Below are positions 1 to 9,055 of a stretch of 64,000 nucleotides of DNA, piece after piece. The DNA is from CAZYFH01 sp965249175. Its GTDB lineage: Bacteria; Acidobacteriota; Vicinamibacteria; Vicinamibacterales; UBA8438. The position numbers and the translations under genes were made by a program. Below the pieces are notes generated by a model. That model had not been told where the DNA came from. It made no database searches and saw only the letters and a list, made by a program, of their open reading frames with translations. The DNA lies in the NCBI GenBank assembly GCA_965249175.1, contig OZ252227.1, positions 5,394,001 through 5,458,000 of the forward strand, written 5' to 3'. The first letter of the stretch is position 1. The number at the start of each line of letters is the position of its first letter.

Positions 1-1146
1 CAGCGGGTGCGTCTCGTTCACCTTCTCGAACCCGATCCGCCACTTGTGCCGGTCGCTGACCTGATTGGTCAGCCGCAGCAGCCCCGACCACCGGTATACC
101 CGGTTGAAGGCCTGCTCGCCGGACGCACCGAACCCGTTCTTGTCCCGCTGCGCCTGCGACCCGTTGTCCCCGTCGTTGTTCCCGGTCCTCCGCGCCGTCC
201 CGAAGAACGCGCCCGCCGTGAGCGTCTTCACGTCGGTGCGCCGCATCGACGCGAAGAACCACAGCTTGTCCTGGATGATCTTCCCGCCGACCGCCGGGTT
301 CATATCGTAGTCGTACGCGATCTTGTTGGTCTCCCCGATGTCCTCCCGCTGCTCCGCCGAGGCGTTGTCGCTATTCAGGTTCTGGTGGTTGTAATAGGTG
401 AACCACGTCCCCGAGAGCGTGTTGCCGCCTTCTTTCGGTATCGCGTTCTGGATGACGCCGCCAACCTGCGCCTCCGCCGGCGCGCCGCCGGCCTCATACG
501 TCAGCTCGGACGTCGCCGCGTCGTTCATATACCAGCCCATCTGCCACTGCCCGTCGTCGATGATCACGTTCGCGCGCATCCCGTCGTTCTGCGTCTGCGC
601 GTCGCGCCACGTCGAGCCGTGCACTGCCGGCCAGTACTGTCCTTCGCCCATCCCCGTGTTCCGCACGCCGGGGATCAGCAGCGCCCGCGCCGCGAACGTC
701 CGCTGCGTCGGGAGCACGTCCATCATCGCCCGCGTCGCCACGAACTGCCGCCGCACCTGCTGCACGTCGACCACGGGCGACTCGCCCGACACCGTCACCG
801 TCTCTTCCAACGCCCCCACCGCCAACTGGGCGTTGATTTGGACGTTCGCGTCACCGCTGAGGATGATGTCCTCGCGGACGAAGGTGTTGAACCCCGGCAA
901 CGTGAACGTCACCGTGTAGGTTCCTGGCCGCAAATTGATGATCGTGTAGCGGCCGGCGCCATCCGTAAACGCCGTCAGCGTCCCCTCGATGTTCACCGGG
1001 CTGTCCGCCTCGATCGTCACCCCGGGCAGAATCCCGCCCGTCGTGTCCTCGACCAAGCCCGCGATGGCCCCGCCCTGCGCCCCGGCTGTCGCCGGGAGCA
1101 GTAGTCCGATACCGACTATCCCTATCCAGACTGCAAGTCGCCGCAT
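1..1146 (-). CDS. TonB-dependent receptor with N-terminal carboxypeptidase regulatory-like domain (partial, 5' part)
   Basis: Outer-membrane receptor of the Oar/CarboxypepD_reg type common in Acidobacteriota. The gene reads leftward off the window edge, so only the first 382 codons are present. The ATG at 1146 opens a signal peptide (MRRLAVWIGIVGIGLLLPAT) ending near AGAQ. A beta-sandwich regulatory domain follows, with the signatures GRYTIINLRPGTYTVTFTLPG and VGALEETVTVSGESPVVDV, and then the start of the plug region. The barrel lies outside the window. Such receptors import large substrates using TonB/ExbBD energy; the substrate cannot be inferred here. GAGAG lies just upstream of the ATG. 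The family call is secure, the role is not. Confidence 0.9.
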   Translation of the reverse strand, partial: MRRLAVWIGIVGIGLLLPATAGAQGGAIAGLVEDTTGGILPGVTIEADSPVNIEGTLTAFTDGAGRYTIINLRPGTYTVTFTLPGFNTFVREDIILSGDANVQINAQLAVGALEETVTVSGESPVVDVQQVRRQFVATRAMMDVLPTQRTFAARALLIPGVRNTGMGEGQYWPAVHGSTWRDAQTQNDGMRANVIIDDGQWQMGWYMNDAATSELTYEAGGAPAEAQVGGVIQNAIPKEGGNTLSGTWFTYYNHQNLNSDNASAEQREDIGETNKIAYDYDMNPAVGGKIIQDKLWFFASMRRTDVKTLTAGAFFGTARRTGNNDGDNGSQAQRDKNGFGASGEQAFNRVYRWSGLLRLTNQVSDRHKWRIGFEKVNETHPL

Positions 1147-1252
1147 TTTCACTCTCCCCTTATCGAAGTAAGGAAGACCGACGTAGATTGACACATTTCA
1201 TCACGCAACAGAGTAGCAGGAAGCAATTAGTGAGCCATTGGAATGACCGATA

Positions 1253-1450
1253 ATGAGTCATGTGGATGAGCGTGCCTTGGTCGCGTTAGGTCTTCCACAG
1301 TTCCTTAAAGTCATACATAGTCCTTCAATTGGAGAGCATCAGATCCGCGGGATCGCCAGGATGGGCGTGAACGAACCCATTCTGTTGGATCCAAATGGTC
1401 GGATAATTGAGGGACGAACGAGTCATGGCGCTAGCGATCAATCTAGGACC
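1253..1450 (+). pseudogene. Remnant of a ParB-like N-terminal domain
   Basis: A stretch of about 65 codons reads like the ParB/sulfiredoxin fold core: HQIRGIARMGVNEPILLDPN followed by GRIIEGR, matching the usual pattern of 'search for an alternative, EPI-LD-GRI-DGR'. After about codon 62 the match ends and the frame runs antisense-like into the next gene. There is no full ParB domain and no helix-turn-helix. Base composition is close to 50% GC, clearly lower than the flanks. I read it as a decayed, probably transferred fragment; a short real gene cannot be excluded. Confidence 0.35.
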
Positions 1451-1491
1451 TCAGCCGGCCGGATCCGGCAAGCGACTATGCTGATCGCTGG

Positions 1492-2058
1492 ATGCGCACG
1501 GTCATGGGATGTCTGCTCGCGTTGCTCGGCTGCGCCGCGACGGAGGCGAATGGGCAGCCGGTGGCGTTGCCGAAAATCGACGTGTCAGGCGGCTACAGCT
1601 CGATCGATGGCGCGGGCGTCGTCGCCGATCGGGGCTCCGGGTGGGTGGTGGGGTTTGGCTGGAACGCCTTACCGCGCTTCGCCGTAGTCATGGAAGCCGG
1701 CAGCAACCGCCTCTTCCAGGACGCCGGACTCCTCGACGTCACCGCCGACTTTCACCAGCTGATGGTGGGCGCGCGATACACCGTGCCGGTCCGCCGGCTC
1801 CGTCCCTACGTGCAGGCGCTGTTCGGGGGCTCGCGGATCGATCTCGCCGTGTCGGCCGTCGTCCCGTTCGAGACCATCGGGATCTTTGACGAGACGCGTT
1901 GGGCCTATCAACTGGGCGGCGGCGTCGATGTCCCGCTGTCGCGGACGGACCGGGTCGCGCTTCGCGTCGGCGCTGACTACCGGCGCGTGCGGGCCATCGC
2001 CCCGTTCGGTCAAGGCCGTGTGCACACAATGGTCGTCACTCGCTTCTGGCAACGCTAG
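1492..2058 (+). CDS. Small outer-membrane beta-barrel protein
   Basis: A 188-residue protein with a short signal peptide (MRTVMGCLLALLGCAATEANG), followed by alternating-polarity strands typical of OmpA/OmpW-like eight-stranded barrels: KIDVSGGYSSIDG, WVVGFGWNA, HQLMVGARYTVP, RPYVQALFGGSR, YQLGGGVDVPLS, and a C-terminal strand VHTMVVTRFWQR ending in aromatic plus basic residues. A second ATG at 1504 is an alternative start. Function is unknown; such proteins are structural or small-molecule porins. It is convergent with the GH99-like gene, with only 14 bp between stops. Confidence 0.7.
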   Translation: MRTVMGCLLALLGCAATEANGQPVALPKIDVSGGYSSIDGAGVVADRGSGWVVGFGWNALPRFAVVMEAGSNRLFQDAGLLDVTADFHQLMVGARYTVPVRRLRPYVQALFGGSRIDLAVSAVVPFETIGIFDETRWAYQLGGGVDVPLSRTDRVALRVGADYRRVRAIAPFGQGRVHTMVVTRFWQR

Positions 2059-2072
2059 CAGCCCATGGTAGG

Positions 2073-3413
2073 TCACACGCCGAGACGACGCAACAGCTCC
2101 GTCAGCCGGTCGAGTCGCGCAAAGCCGTCCCAGGGATTGTGATACCCCACCGATCGTTCGTCGGCCGTCAGTCCCCCCCGCGGCCTCATCGGCTCGAACT
2201 GCGAGCCCTCGTGCCACTCGTTGAACGACGTGATGTACACGAGGAAGAAGCCAAGGTCGACGTTACCGAGCCACGGGTGCGTCTGCAGCAGCAGCGTCCA
2301 CTCGAGCGTCTCGCCAATCCGCGCGACCGCGCGGGCGTGCGCCCGCTCTCGATCGTCGTCGCGTGACCAGTCGATCTCGCCGATCCGCGGCACGAATGGG
2401 CGCGGGACGAGACACGAGTCGGCTGGCAGCCCACGCCTGGCGATCTCGTCGAGCCCGGCGTTCGTGTTCATCGAGAACGGCATCCCGAGGCGTGTCGCAG
2501 CGAGGGCGAACCCTAGCCATGCCTCACGCTCGACCGATGAGTCGTAGACCGCGATCCCGTCGAGACCCGAATCGCGCGCGCGCACCGCGTTCCACGTATC
2601 CGACAGCAGCGTCACACGGTCGAACATCCCGTCGACCGCACGTTGCGCCCGTTCGATTGCCCGGCGCCAGACATCGTCCTGCACGTAGTCGGACACCGGC
2701 CGAACGACACCGTGGCAGTCGACCGTTTGCCGCGACAGCGTGGTCCTGAACAGCTTGAACACGGGCCCGGACGTGCCGTCGGCGCGTTCGTGCAGGAAGA
2801 GCGCGTCCCACCGCCGCCGTTCGCCGTAGGTGCGGATCAGGTACAGCAGGTCGTCCGCCAGCCGGTCAATCCGAGGCGGGCCGTACGGCTCGATGTGAAA
2901 CGCGACGTGGATGTCGTGTGCGTGCATGACATCCATGACGATCGGCGTGACGCGGTCTTCGAAGCTATCGACTCCCCACCAGCTCAGGTTGATGACTCCG
3001 ACGCCCGCCTCGGCCATCCAGCGCGCGTGCTGTTCGATGACCGCCGTCGCGCGCGAGTCGTACGCGCCGAGCAGCGGCATGGTGTTGGCCGCGACATCGA
3101 CCGGCGGCACCCGATCCCATTGCTGCCAGTGCCGTACGGGGTGGGCGGCGTACCACGGGTAGTACTCGAACACGAAGTGCCGGCGGAGATCCCGATGTCG
3201 CCCGCGGAGCAGCCGCCCGAGCTCGTCCCAGGGCGCGGCGTCCGATCCAGCCGCCACGAGCCGTCCCTTGAGCTTCCGCCTGGCGGCACGCGCTGCCAGT
3301 TCCCCGCGCCAGAACGCGATCGGATCGACCGGCGCGCCGGCGGCCCCGCGGAGTGGGAGACCGCCACCCGCGAGGCAGGCCTGGAGAAACGCGCGGCGCG
3401 TGAGTTCGAGCAC
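2073..3413 (-). CDS. GH99-like glycoside hydrolase, Tat/Sec exported
   Basis: Probable endo-acting glycoside hydrolase of the GH99 (endo-alpha-mannosidase-like) group. It starts best at GTG 3413, giving an exported N terminus with TRRAFLQACLAGGGLPL; an ATG at 3548 would overlap the divergent gene. The body has FEYYPWYAAHPVRHW near the start, INLSWWG, the GH99-like acidic motif FHIEPYG, a SDTWNAV segment, and the C-terminal signature TSFNEWHEGSQFEP seen in GH99/GH71-type enzymes. It sits divergently next to two glycosyltransferase genes, so it may trim or recycle an exported glycan. The exact substrate is not visible. The family is fairly sure; mannosidase specificity is inference. Confidence 0.7.
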   Translation of the reverse strand: MLELTRRAFLQACLAGGGLPLRGAAGAPVDPIAFWRGELAARAARRKLKGRLVAAGSDAAPWDELGRLLRGRHRDLRRHFVFEYYPWYAAHPVRHWQQWDRVPPVDVAANTMPLLGAYDSRATAVIEQHARWMAEAGVGVINLSWWGVDSFEDRVTPIVMDVMHAHDIHVAFHIEPYGPPRIDRLADDLLYLIRTYGERRRWDALFLHERADGTSGPVFKLFRTTLSRQTVDCHGVVRPVSDYVQDDVWRRAIERAQRAVDGMFDRVTLLSDTWNAVRARDSGLDGIAVYDSSVEREAWLGFALAATRLGMPFSMNTNAGLDEIARRGLPADSCLVPRPFVPRIGEIDWSRDDDRERAHARAVARIGETLEWTLLLQTHPWLGNVDLGFFLVYITSFNEWHEGSQFEPMRPRGGLTADERSVGYHNPWDGFARLDRLTELLRRLGV

Positions 3414-3489
3414 AGAAAGGATTGATGCTAACGGAAAGCCGCAGAACGGCGCGTGGGACAGCGCCCGGTGATCCGGACCAGAATTGAGG

Positions 3490-5046
3490 ATGAGGTATAG
3501 GCCGACCCAGATTCTCGCGGGAGGGTTCGTCGGCCGGGCCCTGGTCATAGCCGGCAGCCTCTGGGTCGGCGGATTGATCGCAGGCTATTACCTCGGCTTT
3601 GGCGATACCGCGCGGTACCATCTCGAGACGGCCTGGATGTGGCTGCTGGGAGGACTGTGCACGTACGCCCTCGTCACCCACCGCGCCCCACCTGCCGTCG
3701 TTTCGTCGGCGCACGGCCTGGCGATCGTTCCGGTCTCGCTCGGCACGTTGGCCCTCGCGATGGTGCTCTTTGCGCCCTCGCTGTCGATTGGTTTGCTCTC
3801 AGACGACTTCGTGCTCGCCGCGCGAGTCAGCGACGGCAGTTACTGGAGCGTGGGGGGCACCGAGTTCTTCAGGCCGGGTCCGCATCTGTTGTGGTACCTC
3901 GTGTTCGAGACCGTCGGTCGTGCGCCGATCTATCTCCATGCCATTAACGTCGTCATCCATGCCGCCAACGCGATCCTCGTTGCGGTCATCGCTGCCCGGC
4001 TCGGCCTCCGCGCTCCGCTGGCCGTTGGCGCCGGGTGGCTCTTTCTGTGCATTCCATCGGCGGTGGAGCCAGTGGCTTGGGCCTCTGGCATCCAGGACGT
4101 CCTGATGACGTTTGGGTGTCTCATCTTCGCCGTCTGCGTCTCGAACCGAACGAGCCCATTCGTCCAGCTGACGGCGGTCGCGGGCCTGGTGATCGGTCTA
4201 CTCACCAAGGAGACGGCGGTTGTCGCCCCGGCCCTGGCCGCGCTTCTCTGGTGGGGCAGGCCTGGTTCACGGAACGCGTTGCCGGGTTGGCCACTCCTCC
4301 TGACCGGAGCAGGGCTGTCGACGGCATACGGACTCTGGAGGCTCATCGTGACGGCGGTTCCGCCCGACTACGCGGTCGTGCCGTCGCGATACTTCCTCAA
4401 GGAATTCCTGGTTCGTCCGTTCGCAGCGCTGGCGGTGCCTTGGAGTGAATCAGTGCTCGAGCAGGCGGTATGGCTGGGGCCGGTCTCCGCCACGTGCGTC
4501 CTGGCAGTCCTCACCGTGACCGCCCTTCGCCAGCGAGCGCGAGCGGAGCTGTTTACCTTGATCCGCCTCGGCGTCTGGGTCGTCGTGTCGGTGATGCCGG
4601 TGTATGCCTACCTGTCCATCGCCGACGACATGGAAGGGGCCAGGTATGTCTATCTCGGCGCCGTGGGCTGGTGCCTGCTCTTGGTCGTGGGCGTCTCCGT
4701 GTCATTCGACGCAACCCGAGCCGGGCGAGCGGCCGCGGCCATCGTGCTCGGCTCAACGATCATCTGGTGGTCATGGGGAACTCGGGTGCATCAGGCGCCC
4801 TGGCGCCAGGCGGCGGAGCTGCGCGACCGAGTGCTGGTGGCGGCAACCGACGTGTTGAGCCAGACGACCTGCCGCTCCGCGACGTTCGACGACCTGCCCG
4901 ATTCCGTCGAGGGCGCTTTCGTGTTTCGCAACGGATTCGAGGAAGCGCTCGCTGAGCGGATGGACGTCGACGTGCCCGCCAGGCAGCCGGCGGCCGATCG
5001 CTGCCGTTTCGGTTGGACCGGGACGGCGTTCGTCGCGGTCGAGTAA
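3490..5046 (+). CDS. Polytopic membrane protein, GT-C/GT39-like glycosyltransferase candidate
   Basis: About 518 residues with roughly 10-12 hydrophobic segments. After the second membrane block comes LLSDDFVLAARV, an acidic loop in the place where GT-C enzymes (PMT/ArnT-like) carry their catalytic acidic motif, followed by FFRPGPHLLWYLVF and LHAINVVIHAANAILVA. This pattern is typical of lipid-linked-sugar glycosyltransferases of bacterial polysaccharide loci. The ATG at 3490 is preferred to a TTG at 3484. The gene is divergent from the GH99-like gene and lies just before a GT4 glycosyltransferase and an SGNH hydrolase, suggesting an exported glycan. Donor and acceptor are unknown. Confidence 0.65.
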   Translation: MRYRPTQILAGGFVGRALVIAGSLWVGGLIAGYYLGFGDTARYHLETAWMWLLGGLCTYALVTHRAPPAVVSSAHGLAIVPVSLGTLALAMVLFAPSLSIGLLSDDFVLAARVSDGSYWSVGGTEFFRPGPHLLWYLVFETVGRAPIYLHAINVVIHAANAILVAVIAARLGLRAPLAVGAGWLFLCIPSAVEPVAWASGIQDVLMTFGCLIFAVCVSNRTSPFVQLTAVAGLVIGLLTKETAVVAPALAALLWWGRPGSRNALPGWPLLLTGAGLSTAYGLWRLIVTAVPPDYAVVPSRYFLKEFLVRPFAALAVPWSESVLEQAVWLGPVSATCVLAVLTVTALRQRARAELFTLIRLGVWVVVSVMPVYAYLSIADDMEGARYVYLGAVGWCLLLVVGVSVSFDATRAGRAAAAIVLGSTIIWWSWGTRVHQAPWRQAAELRDRVLVAATDVLSQTTCRSATFDDLPDSVEGAFVFRNGFEEALAERMDVDVPARQPAADRCRFGWTGTAFVAVE

Positions 5047-5097
5047 GCGGGAGGGAGCGAGACCGCCGACCAGTTGCGCGATAGACTTCAGGAGCTC

Positions 5098-6255
5098 GTG
5101 CTGAGCGTCCCGATGCACTCGCCCGGCCCCCCATCCGCCGACACCGGAGGACTGAAGATCGCTCTGGTCCACGACTGGCTCACCGGCATGCGCGGCGGCG
5201 AAATGGTATTGGAGGCCCTCTGCGAGCTGCTCCCGGACGCCCGGCTGTTCACGCTGCTGCACGAGCGGGGCAGCGTGAGCCCCCGTATCGAGGCGTGCCG
5301 GCCACGGACCTCGTTCATCCAGCACCTCCCGCTCGCGCGCACCCGCTACCGTCAGTACCTGCCGCTGTTCCCGATTGCCGTCGAACAGTTCGACCTGGAC
5401 GGCTTCGACGCCGTCGTGAGCACGAGCCACTGCGCGGCCAAAGCCGTCGTGCCTACCGGCCGTGCCTGGCACCTCTGCTACTGCCACACGCCGATGCGGT
5501 ATGCGTGGGACCAGTTCGATGCCTATTTCGGCGCCGCCCGCGTCGGCCGGGTCAGGAGCCGGATGTATGCCATGGCGATGCGGCGCCTTGCCCGCTGGGA
5601 CGCCGCCACGGCGGGACGCGTGGACCACTACGTGGCGAACTCCAACCATGTGGCGACGCGGATCCGCCGGTACTATCGGCGAGAGGCGGAGGTCGTCTAT
5701 CCGCCCGTCGACACGGACTTCTTCGTGCCGGACGGGTCGTCACCGGGGAGCTACTTCATGGTCGTGTCGGCCCTGGTTCCCTACAAACGCGTCGACGTGG
5801 CGGTTGTGGCATGCGAACAGGCCGACGTGCCGCTAGTGATTGTCGGGGACGGACCCGAGGCTGCGCGCCTGCGCTCGCAAGCCGGGCCCACCGTGACGTT
5901 CACGCACCATTGCGCGCGAGACGAGTTACGCGACCTCTATCGTGGAGCGCGTGGCTTTTTGTTGCCGGGAGAGGAAGACTTCGGCATCGCTCCGGTGGAG
6001 GCCCAGGCGTGCGGTCGGCCGGTGATCGCGTTGGCCCGCGGCGGCGCCCGTGAGACGGTTGAAGACGGCGTGACCGGACAGCTCGTTCAGGACGAGGGCC
6101 CCGAGGCGTTCGCCGACGCCATCCGCCACCTCGACGACGGGGCCTTCGACCCCCGGCGCCTTCACGTGGCGGCGTCCCGCTTCTCGCGGGATCGGTTCCA
6201 TGCCGCGATGCGCACGGCGATCGAGACGCTCACGCGAGACGGCCGGCCCCGTTGA
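5098..6255 (+). CDS. GT4-family glycosyltransferase
   Basis: Retaining GT-B glycosyltransferase of about 385 residues. The N-terminal domain begins LKIALVHDWLTGMRGGEMVL, a classic GT4 opening. The linker region has CYCHTPMRYAWDQFDAYFG and VDHYVANSNHVATRIRRYYR, then VVYPPVDTDFF. The C-terminal donor-binding domain has VSALVPYKRVDVAV, VIVGDGPEAARL and GFLLPGEEDFGIAPVEAQACGRPVIA, which contains the conserved E-x7-E region. Start choice: GTG 5098 has AGGAG four bases upstream; TTG 5074 and ATG 5113 are possible. It probably extends an exopolysaccharide or O-antigen-like glycan with its neighbours. Confidence 0.85.
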   Translation: MLSVPMHSPGPPSADTGGLKIALVHDWLTGMRGGEMVLEALCELLPDARLFTLLHERGSVSPRIEACRPRTSFIQHLPLARTRYRQYLPLFPIAVEQFDLDGFDAVVSTSHCAAKAVVPTGRAWHLCYCHTPMRYAWDQFDAYFGAARVGRVRSRMYAMAMRRLARWDAATAGRVDHYVANSNHVATRIRRYYRREAEVVYPPVDTDFFVPDGSSPGSYFMVVSALVPYKRVDVAVVACEQADVPLVIVGDGPEAARLRSQAGPTVTFTHHCARDELRDLYRGARGFLLPGEEDFGIAPVEAQACGRPVIALARGGARETVEDGVTGQLVQDEGPEAFADAIRHLDDGAFDPRRLHVAASRFSRDRFHAAMRTAIETLTRDGRPR

Positions 6256-6267
6256 AGAGGGCGCACG

Positions 6268-7257
6268 ATGGTCAAGAACGTCATGCTGTCCGCGGCCGTC
6301 CTCGTGCTCTTGTTCTCTGTCGGCGAGGTCGTCTACCGCCTTCATGGATCGGAGAAGCGCCGCGAGTTCCTGGGCGGGCGGGACCCTGGCAGTCTCGTGA
6401 CCAGGGCGGCGGCCGCGCCCGCGTACTACGAGCTCGAGCCGGACTCCCCGGGTTTCACAAACGACGCCGGCTTTCGTGATCTCGCGCGGTCGCCCACCAA
6501 GCCGGCGGGGGTCTATCGGATTGGTGTCATCGGCGATTCGGTGACCATGCAGGGAGCGCTCGCGTTCGACGATCTCTATGTGACGCGCTTGCAGCGGCGC
6601 CTCGATGACGCGTTTCCCGGACGGGTCGAGGTCCTCAACCACGGTATCACCGGGTACAACGCCGAGCAGGAGGCCGCGCTCTTGGAGCGAGCCGCGCTCG
6701 ACTACGACCCGGATCTCGTCGTCTGGCAGTTCCATGACAACGACGGCGCGTATTCGACATCGAACGCGACCCTGGGCTGGTATCACTACCAGCCGACCAG
6801 CTACTTCGCGCATCACGTGTCGAGCAAGCTGACCGATTTCTTGTGCAAGGCGCGAACGAGTCGGGGCGCCGACCGCGCGCTCACGCCTGACCAACGCAAT
6901 CTCGTGTGCCGCTGGGATGCCGTCGTGTCGAGCTTCGAGCGCGCCGCGTCCCACCTGCGGCGGCTCGGCGTCGGCCTCGTCGTGCTGCTGTATCCGACCT
7001 GGCCGGAAGGAGACGACTGGCGGAATTACGGGAAGGCCGGAGTCGATCTGCACCGGCGACTCACCGCGCACCTCGAGTCGCTGGGCGCCACGGTCGTGGA
7101 CCTGCTTCCAGTCTTCGAACGATTCGACCCCGCGCAGTATCGAGTCGAGCCGACAGATCCGTGGCATCCCAACGCCGAGGGGCATGAGCTCATCGCCAGG
7201 ACGGTGTTCCCCCGGCTGGCCGAGATCGTTCGGTCATCGATGCCACCCGCTGGCTAG
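6268..7257 (+). CDS. SGNH/GDSL-type hydrolase, membrane anchored
   Basis: A 329-residue protein with an N-terminal hydrophobic anchor (MVKNVMLSAAVLVLLFSVGE). The SGNH catalytic blocks are visible: block I IGVIGDSVTMQG with the nucleophile Ser, block II VLNHGITGYNAEQE with Gly, block III FHDNDGAY with Asn, and block V DPWHPNAEGHELIA with Asp and His. Such enzymes de-acylate or O-acetylate extracytoplasmic polysaccharides. It lies 12 bp after the GT4 gene on the same strand, consistent with a glycan-modification operon. GAAGAGGG upstream serves as ribosome-binding site. The substrate is inferred only from neighbours. Confidence 0.8.
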   Translation: MVKNVMLSAAVLVLLFSVGEVVYRLHGSEKRREFLGGRDPGSLVTRAAAAPAYYELEPDSPGFTNDAGFRDLARSPTKPAGVYRIGVIGDSVTMQGALAFDDLYVTRLQRRLDDAFPGRVEVLNHGITGYNAEQEAALLERAALDYDPDLVVWQFHDNDGAYSTSNATLGWYHYQPTSYFAHHVSSKLTDFLCKARTSRGADRALTPDQRNLVCRWDAVVSSFERAASHLRRLGVGLVVLLYPTWPEGDDWRNYGKAGVDLHRRLTAHLESLGATVVDLLPVFERFDPAQYRVEPTDPWHPNAEGHELIARTVFPRLAEIVRSSMPPAG

Positions 7258-7279
7258 TGTGTCCCACCCCCATAACGGC

Positions 7280-9040
7280 CTAACGCGCGCCGCTTTCTTC
7301 CCGGCCGGTCCCTTCGGTCAGGGTCAGATACCGATCGACCTCGAGGTTTGTCCACTCCTCGACCCGTCCGCTCGGCCAGACCACCTGGACCCGTGGCACG
7401 GTCGTGGCGTCGCCGAGACCGACGAGCACACGCGGATCGTGGGCGGACCCATAACTACCGTCCGTCCGGGCACGCCGCCACGGCGGCCGGCCCTCGCTGG
7501 CAAACACACCGACACGGGCCCCCGACATGTCGCGTGACGGGCTCCCGCCGACGAGCCGCAACCCGAGCCAGTGGTTGCGATTGCCGACGTTGTTCTGCAG
7601 GAAGCGCACCGGGCCGGCGTTGTTCGTGACGACGACGTCGGTGTCGCCGTCGTTGTCCAGATCGCCGAATGCGGCGCCCCGGCTGACCTCGGAGAGCGCG
7701 AAGACGGCGCCGGCGCGGTCGGTGACCTCTTCGAACCGCCCGTTGCCCAGATTGCGGAACAGCTGGTTCGGCTCGTGTAGCGGATGGAGGTCGTTCGCCG
7801 CCGCAAGCGCCGTGATGGTGGCGACGGCCCCGTTGGCCGTGAAGACATCGAGCCACCCGTCGTTGTCGTAGTCGAGGAAGAGCGTGCCGAAGCCTGTGGT
7901 CGGCAGGCTCGGTGGACCGAGACCCGACATCGTGCTCCGGTCCTCGAACAGACCGCCCCCGTCGTTGATGTAGAGGGTGTTGGTTTGCGTGACGAGATGG
8001 GTCAGGAAGAGATCCTCGTCACCGTCGTTATCGACGTCGCCCGCGTCGACCCCCATGCCGGCCTCCACGGCGCCCGCCTGATTCAGGGCAACTCCCCCCA
8101 ACAGCGCGCCGTTCCGGAACGTGCCATCACGCGCGTTGAGCCAGAGCTGGTTCTCCATCATGTCGTTGGCGACGTAGATGTCGACCCACCCGTCCCCATC
8201 GGCGTCGGCAGCCACGACCCCCATTGCCCGGCCGTACTCGCGGGCAATTTGCGACTTGCCGGTCACGTCGGCGAACGTGCCGTCCCCCAGGTTCCGATAC
8301 AACCGGTCGGGCACCGGCATGAATCCTTGCGGGCCGCAATAGTCCCGAACGCCGAGCACCGAGAAGCACTCCCTGGTGTCATCGTGGTCCACGTAGTTGC
8401 CAACGAACAGGTCGAGCCATCCGTCCCGGTCATAGTCGACGAACGCGGCCGACACGCTCCACCGTGGCTGGCTCGTGCCCGCGCGCGTCGAGACATCCGT
8501 GAAGCTGCCGTCCCCGTTGTTGCGGAACATCTGGTCCGGTCCGCGACGGGTCCGATACAGGTCGACCCAGCCGTCGTTGTCGATGTCGCCGGTCGCCACG
8601 CCCATGCCGTACGAGCGGACGTCGAGCCCGCTCGACATCGTGACGTCGGTGAACCGGAGCGTGCGGGAGCCGTCGGCCTCCACCTCGAGGTCGTTCCGGT
8701 ACAACCGGTCGCTCAGCGGCGACATCTGCGGCGGTATCACCGAGTCGGCGACGGTCTTGCCCGGACCGAGCATCTGTCCCTGGAGCACGTAGACGTCGAG
8801 GTCGCCGTCGTTGTCGTAGTCGAGGAGCGCGACGCCGGGACCCATCATCTCCTCGAAATAGTACTCCCCCGACATGCCGTTGAAATGAACGAAGTCGAGG
8901 CCGACGGCCTGGGCGCGCTCTGTGAACCACTCGGCGGCGGGCTGGGTCCCGCGCGCGGCGCCCACGGACAGGGCAAGCAGCAGGATGGCCGCGGCCGCAT
9001 GGAGGCGAGGCTGAAGCCTCACCCACGCCGATGGCTGCAC
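7280..9040 (-). CDS. CRTAC1-like protein: FG-GAP repeats plus ASPIC/UnbV domain
   Basis: Secreted 586-residue protein. After an N-terminal signal (ILLLALSVGAARG) come repeated FG-GAP beta-propeller blades with calcium-binding DxDxDG-type loops (LLDYDNDGDLDVYV, GDIDNDGWVDLY, VDYDRDGWLDLFVG, ADADGDGWVDIYVAND, GDVDNDGDEDLFL). The C-terminal ASPIC/UnbV module contains NHWLGLRLVGG and VQVVWPSGRVEEW. The start is GTG at 9040; a GTG at 9022 is also possible. Proteins of this family are extracellular or periplasmic; their role in bacteria is unclear (adhesion or a substrate platform are guesses). It is 15 bp downstream of the small secreted protein and probably co-transcribed. Two related proteins lie at 21904-27152. 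Confidence 0.88.
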   Translation of the reverse strand: MQPSAWVRLQPRLHAAAAILLLALSVGAARGTQPAAEWFTERAQAVGLDFVHFNGMSGEYYFEEMMGPGVALLDYDNDGDLDVYVLQGQMLGPGKTVADSVIPPQMSPLSDRLYRNDLEVEADGSRTLRFTDVTMSSGLDVRSYGMGVATGDIDNDGWVDLYRTRRGPDQMFRNNGDGSFTDVSTRAGTSQPRWSVSAAFVDYDRDGWLDLFVGNYVDHDDTRECFSVLGVRDYCGPQGFMPVPDRLYRNLGDGTFADVTGKSQIAREYGRAMGVVAADADGDGWVDIYVANDMMENQLWLNARDGTFRNGALLGGVALNQAGAVEAGMGVDAGDVDNDGDEDLFLTHLVTQTNTLYINDGGGLFEDRSTMSGLGPPSLPTTGFGTLFLDYDNDGWLDVFTANGAVATITALAAANDLHPLHEPNQLFRNLGNGRFEEVTDRAGAVFALSEVSRGAAFGDLDNDGDTDVVVTNNAGPVRFLQNNVGNRNHWLGLRLVGGSPSRDMSGARVGVFASEGRPPWRRARTDGSYGSAHDPRVLVGLGDATTVPRVQVVWPSGRVEEWTNLEVDRYLTLTEGTGREESGAR

Positions 9041-9055
9041 CGCGAGCGCCGGAGC

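Noticed and set aside
7..1104. 365-codon plus-strand open frame at the window start
   Set aside because: Antisense of the TonB receptor, whose minus-strand frame has a signal peptide and clear domain motifs.
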